Assembly: GCA_963082975.1 (NCBI GenBank)
Contig: OY720346.1
Coordinates: forward strand, 38,033,787 to 38,097,786
Reading direction: 5' to 3'
Source of the DNA: Labia minor
Lineage: Eukaryota > Arthropoda > Insecta > Dermaptera > Spongiphoridae
DNA length: 64,000 nucleotides
Shown: piece by piece, positions 48,192 through 57,566 of the stretch
Numbering within the stretch: position 1 is the stretch's first letter
How the letters are laid out: each line of letters opens with the position of its first letter
The notes under the pieces: model-generated
Seen by the model: only the letters and a program-made list of their open reading frames with translations
Database searches by the model: none
Told to the model about the DNA's origin: nothing
Position numbers and translations under genes: made by a program

Positions 48192-49402
48192 TATACTAAT
48201 ATATAAGAAAAGAGAGAGATTTCTAAAACATAAACCGCAGAAAAGCTTTCTCTTACATAATTATCTGTCATTTGTTCGATTTTTTAACTCAACTCATGCC
48301 TGATGGAGTCTGCTGAGCTTTGCACGAAGTATACGTTGGCGGGCATTGATGACGAAGCAACAGCAGAAGCAGCAGCAGCAGGATGATCATTAGACTGTAA
48401 TCTTGCCAATTAATCTTTACCTTGCTGGTTTCCATCTAACGAGGTCGGTGATATTCCGCCAAGGAAAATACCACGAGAAAACGATAATAAGTAGATAATA
48501 TATGTTCAAGTAAGTTAATCAAACAAAATGCTTTCAACAATTTTGTGAATCAAACTTAATAAAAGGATATTGAGAGAATTATTCCAATCTGGTGGTGGAA
48601 ATATTTCAAGACTGGAAAAGATTGAAAATTAATAAGGAAATTAAAGATCAAAAAAAAAAAAAAAATTGAAATTAAAAACAAAATATTTATGTCAATAGTG
48701 TCAAAATGATGAATATATTGAAATAATATTGATGGTTCTATGAATGGTACGTAGTTCATGACTTCTTTGTTAAAATTTTAGTTATTATTCATTGTATGTA
48801 TCATATCTTGGTCAATATCTTTTCACATGTGGACATAAAATAGAATCATAAGTGTATAGAAATTTTCCCTTCTTTTTACATATGTAACTATATATAAATA
48901 TAATGATTTATTTAATATAGTGAATATATTTATAAATTTCAAACTAAAAATTAATATATATATATATAAGTGTGTATATATTTTCTACAATGAAATGGAT
49001 TATTTTAATTTGATAAGTAATTGGTTCTATGTGTGTTGGAGAGCGGAAGAGAGGAAGGGGGTATTCCAAAAACAACTTTGATTTACATTAAAATTATAAT
49101 TATTGGAAATATACTTTTTTCTTTTGTACCGCAATGGTAGGTAAGAAACCAAAATACTAATGTGGTTTTACGTTCTTAATATTTAATAATTTTTTCAAAT
49201 TATAAACAATAGTAATGGGTAAAACTTTCTTTCACAATACTTTTATTTTGTTTCATTGAGATATTTCGTTTTAAAATAAATACTATATAAAAAATTTAAA
49301 AATGAATTTAATAAATTTTAAATGAGATTCGTTAAGTTTAACATAATTATTTCGATGAATAAAAATATTATTAAATTTAAATATTTCATTGATTCATTTA
49401 AT
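47188..49402. other. Unique DNA with islands 47690-47930 and 48290-48500
   Basis: The second island includes a CAG-rich run (48358-48382) and complex sequence (GGTGATATTCCGCCAAGG). The first contains GGCGCCCGTTTCTTTTCACT. Neither is repeated nor clearly coding. TA run at 48157-48198. Candidate regulatory DNA. Confidence 0.4.
48157..48198. repeat. TA microsatellite
   Basis: About 40 bp of TA with one slip (ATAATA). Confidence 0.93.
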
Positions 49403-50634
49403 TATCGTCTGTTATCTTATTCTTTGCAATTCATTGGCGCTCTTGTCAGTTTATCATCTATCAAACAAAAACTCTTTGCTTAAATCCTATTAAATGTCAC
49501 AAAAGGAATTAATTACAAATACATATTAATGTAAGAAATTAATTTATTAAATAGTCATAAATAGTAATACTTATATATAAGTATAAAAATACTATTTTTT
49601 TAAATAACAAAAAGAATAATATTTATATAGATTAATCATTGGCTTTTTTCCAGATAAACACATCTTATTTCTCTAATTTTAATCTATTTTAACAATTCAT
49701 TAATAAATTTAGATATAAATATCCATTTGATGATTTTTTACTATCTTTTTTAAAATGTAATCAATTATAAAAATCATTTAATCGATTATTTTAAATCAAT
49801 TGTCATTTTTTAATGCTTGCCGCCTTTCATTTGTTAAAAATTTAATATTCTTTGATTTCTATTTTAAGCAATCCAACAAATTAATTAAAGAAGCAAACAT
49901 GAATATAATTAACAAAGTAATTTGTACATTTATAAGACCAATTAAATATTCAAGTAATCAATTTGTTCTACAAGTATTATATTCCCATGTGAAAATGTTG
50001 GTATTCATTTTCCTAAAACTATTGACATACACTCAACTAAGGTGAGATTATTATACCATTAATTTTCATCACATATTAAAATAGAAAATTAATTAATATA
50101 TTTGAATAGTCATTTGCCTAGTTCTCTTCTTCTTTCTCATCAATAATTAAACAGTTTTATAAATTGAAAACTGCACTTGAAAATTATTTTATTATCTCTG
50201 TAATTGTTCAGATTAGTTGTCATTTCATTTCATTTCCAGTGGGTTCCTTTTTTAATTCCAAAGAAACTTTCCTTATGCAATATTTCTCGGTCTCTTCTAG
50301 TTTTTGAGATAAATAAAGATTTTTAAGAATGACAAATTAGGCCTAATGAATAAAATATGGTAGCTAAATAGAATATCAATGGATTTATATCCAAATTTTA
50401 ATAATTTTTTATCCCGTAAAATAAAAGCGACCCGGAAAAATTGCATAAGGAAAGTTTCTTTGGAATCAACAAAAAATCCACTGGTAAAGTTTTATCAAAA
50501 TCCATGACATGACAACTAATCTGATAAATTATCGTTAACTTTGTAAAATTATTTCATAATGTATATTAATATCACTATACCAAAAAAAGAAGAATATAAT
50601 TGGAATAACCATGAATCTCTTTCAAAGTGTCAAA
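49403..50634 (+). repeat. Family C dispersed repeat, copy 2
   Basis: Matches 15805-16884. It has one copy of the unit duplicated there. The open frame at 49800-50045 (81 codons, KLLTYTQLR end) differs from copy 1 by one whole codon and about a dozen mostly amino-acid-changing substitutions. The donor-like CTAAGGTGAGATT and acceptor-like TTTTTTCCAG are kept. Homology is interrupted by a hairpin insertion at 50209-50523 and resumes at AAAGAAGAATATAATTGGAA. Confidence 0.75.
50209..50523. mobile_element. TIR element containing a family D hairpin
   Basis: A perfect 15-bp inverted repeat, CAGATTAGTTGTCAT (50209-50223) and its complement (50509-50523). Between them are the family D arms: CCAGTGGGTTCCTTTTTTAA (from 50236) and the right arm ending ATCCACTGG (50484). 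Comparing with family C copy 1 shows that this block is an insertion. Confidence 0.85.
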
Positions 50635-50708
50635 TCCCAAATTATGTCAAGATATTCTTTTGTAGGTAATTATAGAAAAACATAATTAGTATTAAATTAT
50701 TTTTTTTA

Positions 50709-50891
50709 CATTTGACAAATTAGCTGGTTAAGAACTTCGAAATGTGCAGCCATTAAGTAATGTTTAATTGACTAATTCACTAATTATTCACGTAGTCACT
50801 AATTTTCGATTTTTTTCGGTTCGGTTTGGATACAGGGAAATTATTTAATTAATTATTTTTTAATTTTTCTATATCTAATCCGAACTGGAAA
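50709..50891 (-). mobile_element. Family D interior fragment
   Basis: Reverse match to the interior of the element at 39835: TTGACAAATTAGCTGG, GAAATGTGCAGCCATTAAG, CGGTTCGGTTTGGATA. Both terminal arms are missing. Confidence 0.75.
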
Positions 50892-50959
50892 AAAACCCAT
50901 TTATTTAATATTATTAAATTATTTTGTTTTATATTTTACACCATATAATAACATAGATT

Positions 50960-50961
<2 letters not shown>

Positions 50962-51026
<65 letters not shown>
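50962..51026. repeat. (TA)n(GA)n microsatellite
   Basis: About 34 bp TA followed by about 30 bp GA. Confidence 0.95.
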
Positions 51027-51027
<1 letters not shown>

Positions 51028-51940
51028 TGTATTTATTGCCATTTCAAGATAATAAAGTAATCACGAAACGAACATGATCCTCAATATGTAATTTATTTAA
51101 TATCTATTAAAAAAAAAGAAAATATGTATTCTATTGATCAAAAAATGTCTGATATTTCTAAAAATGAAGAATGTCATCCTCGATTTCAATTACTTCTCTC
51201 ATTTAAAAATATTTATTTTTTACAAATATAAATTCATTAAAGAAAAAGTTTAATTTTACTTTTATATAAATAGCTATTTTTATTATGAACGTGGATATAA
51301 GTAATAAGTAAAAATATATTTTCTCCAGTTTATATATATATATGGTCAATTCTATTAAAGATTTTAATTAGCTAAGTAGTTTTTGATGTTCTTTATAGGA
51401 AATAGTTACATTGCAAAAAGTCCTTAATAGATATGGCTTTTTATTAGACCACGCATTGACCTCCTTGAATAAAAAGCAAAAGAATGAAAGTCAAAAAGAA
51501 AAAGAAAATGAAAATCATCGCTTTTTAGGTTCAAAAAATTATTACCAGCCCGTTTCGTTTAAAGCTTGATATTATTAACACGCGCTCACACACACACACA
51601 CACAAATAAAAAATACAAAGAAATATTAATAATTTCTTTTATATAATATTAATTAGATTTGAATAAAAAAAAATCAGTTTTTTTTTCATTATGAGTAAAA
51701 AGAAAGTCAAAGGAATTTATAATTGTAATATATTTTCTTTTATATTATTTTTATTCAAGAATTTTTTCTATTAGGATTTTAACAAATGTTAACAGATGGT
51801 TGAATTCTTCCCCAAAATATATCTACTAAAAATTTGCTATAATTATTTAGTTGTTAGTAAATTTCCTTACTTAGATAATTTTTTTTAATCATTAATAAAA
51901 TTGAAATTGCCTTATATATTTTATTATTTATTTCTCTTTT
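51027..51940. other. AT-rich DNA, nothing recognised
   Basis: Apart from an AC run near 51585-51604, low-complexity A/T sequence. Confidence 0.55.
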
Positions 51941-52418
51941 TACCGACCGACGATAGTAAGGGAGGTATTGTTTTCACACCAAATTTCACATGTGGAGATT
52001 TTTACATATCTCCACGAATCATGCATTTTCTTAACAGAAGTGGTAGTATTAGCGATCGACGATAGGAAGGGAAGGGTTATTTTCACACCAAATTTCATAT
52101 GAGATTTTTTTATATATCACCACGAATCATGCACTTTGTATTGGTTTTATCCTCGGGAAAATCATATTTATTAGTTTTTTCTTGATTTAAAATTATATGA
52201 CGTCATCCAGCCATTCATGACGTCACAGCCTGGTCTTACATATAAATATATACATATATTATAAATAAAATAAAATTAAAAATATTTATGTTATATGCCT
52301 ATATGTTTTTTATTACATTAATAGATATATTAAAATTATTTGAAATTGTTTCTGTAGCTGCTAATTAATTTACTTCAAACCGTCGGTCGGTTCGGACCTG
52401 GCCACAGGTCAACTTATT
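51941..52418 (+). repeat. Family A repeat, internal deletion
   Basis: Both ends intact. The segment from AACAGAA after the first module to GTGGTAGTATTAGCGATCG is deleted (~160 bp), removing the minisatellite and the GATGAAATTTGG segment. The junction fits a short microhomology deletion. The TGACGTCATCCAGCC region is kept. Confidence 0.9.
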
Positions 52419-53281
52419 TTACAATTCACTGGTTTTTAAAACTGTTATTTTTAAAAATTAAAAAACAAAGCTTTTATTATTTTGATGAGGTTTATTATAA
52501 TATATTTACTTTTTCTTTTCTTTTTTTTTGGTTCTCCAAGAAAACTTTTATTAAAACATCTTATTCATTTTATAACTCTAACCATATTCAATTTCATGTG
52601 GAGGTCTTTAAAATTTAATGTAGAATGAAATGCTCATTGATAACAGGTTCCGTTTTTATCTTTCATAAAAAGAAGAAGCTATTATTTCATTTTATTTTAA
52701 TATTGTCAGAGTGAAAACAATACCTATATATATATCAGTAATAAAATTTATTATAATAATATAAAGTAAATAAGATAAGACATGAAGTAAAAAGGGGTGA
52801 GAAAATAGTATTTTTATGGATAGATTTTAATTTTTTTTTAAAAATTGAGTGCCCCACTTGTTGATTATTATTATAGTTATATTATAAATCATTAATAAAA
52901 TATTTAAAAAAATAATAGGGATTTGAATAATAGTTTTATATTAAAAATCTTGAGATAGCATATTAGTTGTCATGTAATCCAGAGGCGTAATTTTAAATTT
53001 TTCTTGTGCGCACAAACTTTTATCTTAAAATTACCAAAAAATTAATTTGTAAAAATATATCTTTATAATAACAAACTAAAGTCAATTTGTCATCATTTTT
53101 AATACTTTTAATAAGATAAAAAATTTTAAAATAAATCAGAAGAATTTATTCATTTAATTCATTATAAATTTAACAAGGAACACAGTCCTTGGGGGGAGGG
53201 GGGCAAATACCCCCTTTCCTCCAAATGATGGGGTGCAATACTCTTTTTATTTGTACATATTTTAATATAGAAAATCATCTT
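52419..53281. other. AT-rich DNA, possible decayed transposon ends
   Basis: CCAGAGGCGTAATTTT (52979) and a GGGGGGAGGGGGGC / CCCCCTTTCCTCC block (53192-53222) look like the ends of a decayed DNA transposon of the CAGAGGCGTA type. This is weak. No gene. Confidence 0.35.
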
Positions 53282-53905
53282 TTTACTATCTCGCCTGAGA
53301 TATTGCGATCATGAAAATTTCGATGTCGAGATTTTGATGTTTTTATACGTTTTGAAGGTCCCTTAGTCATTTTCACTAAGCTTGAGAAAAATGTCTCTCT
53401 CTCCCTGTGTGTGTGTATGTGTATGTAGATAAGATTACGAAAAAAACGATTTGAGCTAGAATAATGAAATTTGGTATACGGGCATTATTCAAAATTCGTA
53501 GTTTTTTATAAACTTTTGAGAAATGGATCTCATCCGGAAAAGGGTTACCTACCACATATATATATATATTTTCATTTTATTTTCCTCTAAACTGAACGTA
53601 AAAATAAATATATATGTTTGATAGTTATTCACATGATTAAAAATTCTATAAAACTGCTAGAATATAGAATTTTAGCTTGATTGAACCGCTGAAAGTACCG
53701 GAATTCATTTTTTAACACGACTACAAATCACGCGCCAGCACGTGACCTGGTGCCATCAACAAAGAACCAAACACGCGCTTGTTTAATAAATATTATTTAT
53801 TAATTTTAATTTATAATTTAATTAATTCAATTTAATTTAAATATAATATATGTTAATTAAACCAATTCAAATTTGCGAGATAGTCGAGTGGAGACACTCC
53901 AGATT
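53282..53905 (-). repeat. Family B repeat, full length
   Basis: Reverse copy, 624 bp, from TTACTATCTCGCCTGAGATA to the GAGTGGAGACACTCCAG end. It keeps the GT-rich minisatellite (53405-53424), GAAATTTGGTATACGGGC and CACGCGCCAGCACGTGAC. With 22893 it defines the full length of the family. Confidence 0.9.
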
Positions 53906-54660
53906 TTTATCTATTATTCTAGGTTTGCTCTGGATTGTAATAAGTAAATAAGAAAGAGAAATGGTTCTTAAAACTAAATTTTAATTGAACTTATGCAAAT
54001 TTATTTCATTGGAAATCTTGGAAAAGTTCAAATCAACATTTTCCCCTGAAATGCTAACAATTTTCTTCTGGGTTTAATATTATATCCTATCGTTTAATGT
54101 GGTTTGAGGGGATTGAACCGTGATTGATACTACGATGCGGCACGCAAAAGACAAACCACTAATCCTGTTCAATTAGTCGTGAGTAGTTGGCATCTTGGTC
54201 CCCCCTCCGCTCTCCTCTTTCCCTTCCTCCCGCCAGTGAGATGGATGCTCGCCATGATGATGATGGAAGCTCTACTCATAATGGACCCCATTAATGCAAC
54301 TCTCCCTCGCTAGTAATCAATGCTCGCTAACAACATATCAACATCCTCAAGCGCTTAAGCCTTTGAAGGCGAATTATTGTTACAATATGCCAACCCTTAC
54401 AATTTGATTGTCTTGTCTCCCTTTTTAACAGAATGATAATAAACTTGACAATTAAATCTATTGTATTCTACATAACATCGTATAACGTATATTATTATTC
54501 CATATAAGATATTAAACGATATAATACCATATAATATACATATTTCATATTTTATTTGATCATGATTCTCTGATAAATATTTTATTTATTTATTATTTTT
54601 TTTAGAATGCATTACATCTCTTCTTTTCATCTTTTTTTTTGTATCTGTGAAATTTATTAC
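53906..54660. other. Unique GC-richer island (54090-54420)
   Basis: Complex sequence with homeodomain-like words (ACTAATCCTGTTCAATTAG, TAGTAATCAATG), CTCTCCTCTTTCCCTTCC and GATGATGATGG. No repeats, no sustained frame. The strongest conserved-element look-alike in the window by composition; not tested. Confidence 0.4.
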
Positions 54661-54957
54661 TAATCTATCAATCGGACTCTGTGGCTCTAAGGAACTCGAA
54701 AGTTCTTGGGCGCTGCAACCATATTTCTCTAAGAAACACAACCATCCAACTTTTACTCTCACCTATCTCTCTCACGTCCCTTTCTATACTGTCCACCCAC
54801 TTCGTCCCTGCTCTTTCAAGAAGTCGTTTCTCAATCGGTCTTCCCATAAACATATTTTTCGCCATTCTTCCCTCTCCGCCACATGCCCTGCTTTAACAGG
54901 TATCTCGATTTTATAACCCTAACTTTGTTTAGAGATGCATAGAGGTCATGCAATTCC
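54661..54957 (-). mobile_element. 5'-truncated LINE copy
   Basis: Reverse copy of the LINE end family. The minus-strand frame 54668-54865 gives MAKNMFMGRPIEKRLLERAG, then TKWVDSIERDVREIGE and SWMVV. Small deletions hit the AQDRDTW block and the RWAGHV block. Tail GATTGATAGATTAGTA at the left. Plus-strand frames here are shadows. Confidence 0.88.
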
Positions 54958-55364
54958 TATTTATTATTAATATTAATTAATAATACTTTAAAGGGATATC
55001 ACATTGGCTGACCCTGATTCTTAATGAAAAGATAATTTATAAATAGTTATACTATTGACTCACCTCTAGAACAAACAAATAAACAATAAGTATATATAGA
55101 TATAATATTTTATTAGATAATAAATTAGCAAATAATTTACTTCATTATGATTCAACAATTTTACTAAATTCTAAATGAACAATATTTTTATTTAAAATTA
55201 ACCCTAAGAAGAGTTATTTACAATTGAACTTTTTTAATGGATTATTTACAGATTCAATCAATTATATTAATTAAATAAAATTAAATAATTTAAAAATATT
55301 TTTTTTTAATTTATATAAACGATATATATGTATATAAATATCTTATTTTATTATACTAGCAAAA

Positions 55365-55399
<35 letters not shown>

Positions 55400-55421
55400 G
55401 TATTTTTGAAATATTAATTCG
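54958..55421. other. AT-rich DNA with TA run
   Basis: TA microsatellite at about 55372-55397; nothing else recognised. Confidence 0.5.
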
Positions 55422-55791
55422 TTCGAAGGATTTTTTTTGAAATTCACACCATAAATAATTTTTATAAAGAAAAATCGATTTGTATTGGTTTCAGCCTCGG
55501 AAAAAACATCTTTGTTTGTTTTTTTTTAATTTAAAATAGGAATTTTAATAATAAAAAATGGCGCCGGACAGCGCTTCCTTAAATACAAAATATTATAAAT
55601 AAAATTAAAAATATTTATATTAATAATAGTTTGTAATCAAATTACGAAATCTATATTATGTTATATCCAGGCCATACTTTTTTGTTTTTCGATGTATTAA
55701 TACATACGTTTAAGGGCTGTATTAAACTTTCATAGTTCATAAAGAATAATTTGTTTAAAGTACCGAGCCGCGGCTTGGTGAACTAGGTACT

Positions 55792-55792
<1 letters not shown>
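55422..55792 (+). repeat. Family E repeat, copy 2
   Basis: Plus-oriented partner of 19829: GAAATTCACACCATAAATAA, TTGTATTGGTTTCAGCCTCG, GGCCATACTTTTTTGTTTTT, then a hairpin ACCGAGCCGCGGCTTGGT and the end GAACTAGGTACTA. The hairpin-then-CTAG layout is Helitron-like, but the base after CTAG is G, so the class is uncertain. Confidence 0.7.
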
Positions 55793-55822
<30 letters not shown>

Positions 55823-57312
55823 TATATATATAAGATCTATAGATAATAAATTTTTATTTGTTTTTTAAAAATTGACCCTTTTTCCGTATGACTAAATTCT
55901 AATTTATTTTTAAGTACTTAGATACCTCATATATTCAGCTTAAATATTTAAAATGGTCATATCCTAAATTATCTAAAATGATATTTTCAATTGTTGGTTA
56001 ATTATATTTCAATTCTTCATTAATCATCGTCTCGTTTAGATAAACCTATATAATTTAAAATAAAATTTAAAAATTAAATTTTCATTTTAGATCAGTGATA
56101 TATAAATGAAGAAAATGTGACATTTCCATTCGATGTTTAACATAAATATTCGTTTGATGCTGTTACAAATTCCTTGACGGTTTATTTTATCAACGAAACT
56201 TTACTTCAATTGAATTCTTTAAACGAAAAAAAAAATATTGAATTGCTTAGGTTCTTGTGGCTTCGTGTTGTTGTTGTTGTTGTTCTCTCTTGTTCTTGTG
56301 TCTTTCTTGCGGGAATAAAAAAAAAGAGGTAAAAGACCAGCATGTATAATTTTGTTGAAAACAACTAAAAGACGAAGAAGCAGAGAGAGAAGGGTGAGTA
56401 GGGGTGATGGGAAGGGAGGGTGTGGTGGGATAGGTTAAGGGGTGTAGGTAAATTGGTGTGCGTGGGAGATAGAAAAAGTCAACTAGTTGAAAAACGTCGT
56501 TTTAAAATCAGATCAGTTAAGCCGATTTGAGTCAAGAAAAAGAGAGAGAAAGAAAAGGGTGAAACGAATGGGTTGAAGGGCGCTTAAGGGAGTTGAAAAG
56601 AATTTCTTCCTCTTCTTGGGCAAATGAGTTTCCTCCAAAATTAATCGTCTTTCTATCTCGCATGTTCATCCAACTCCAACTTATATATGAAGAATTATCT
56701 AATCTCTCTGTTAATGAGTTGATTTAAATGACGTTCTATTCCCGTTGCAATTAAGCGGTTTATCAAAAGACCACCCTTTTTCCGTATGATTGTAAAATCG
56801 CCTAAGATAATATTTTTTATTAGGCTCTTAAGAACTTTTAAAGGCTCGCATTTATTTTATACCACCAAGTATCCAAAATATATTGATATTATGAAAACTT
56901 ATAGTTGAAGAGATCAAATCGGACCTATTAAAAACGGCAAGAACTTTTCTTCTTATCGGTCTAGGCAAATTTATTACCTATTTTTTTAATATATATATTT
57001 AAATCCAGCTCTTTAAATTTATACTCTATCCTTAAAAAGAAAATCATTCGCTTACGAATATAAATGATATAAGAAAATAAAATTTATGTTAAATTTATAT
57101 CAATGTATTTCAAGAGGGCATAAATCGAATGTATATATATATTAGAACTATACATATATCTATTTTGTTTTAATGATTATCTAAAATAAAATTGAGAAAT
57201 ACAAATCAAATTAAATATTAAATTAGATATTTCTCTGTTTATTATTTTTATTTTTATCAATTTAATTGTATTATTGTATTAATGAACTTTTGAAATTGGA
57301 AATAATGTAGGA
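55793..57312. other. AT-rich DNA with purine-rich segment 56240-56790
   Basis: TA-rich run at 55795-55831, a GTT run at 56265-56284, then purine-rich sequence with GA tracts. No repeat copies and no coding support. Confidence 0.45.
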
Positions 57313-57566
57313 TATATTACACGCTTTTTAATCAAAAATGCCCTAAAAAGTAAAATATTTAATTAAACCTTGAATATTATCCTTTATATATGTCCAACAT
57401 AAAAGCGTGGGCCCATATGAACATTAGTAGGAGATAAAGAATTTAAATTAATTATCTCACCTCACGCTTTTTTGATGGGCATATGTAAATGATAATATTC
57501 AAGGTTTATTTAATATTTTATTTTCTATTTTTTAGGACATTTTTTATTAAAAAAAGTGTATATTAT
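57313..57566. mobile_element. Palindromic MITE-like hairpin
   Basis: Arms of about 95-100 bp (57313-57407 and 57464-57566) read TATTACACGCTTTTTAATCA inward from the left and complement it from the right. The loop has a secondary GAGATAA/TTATCTC hairpin. TA-rich flanks hide any target duplication. No coding. Confidence 0.8.

Noticed and set aside
52979..53225. CAGAGGCGTA and G-run/C-run pair as a decayed DNA transposon
   Set aside because: Only a few bases match at each end and the interior shows nothing; mentioned in the interval note but not called as an element.
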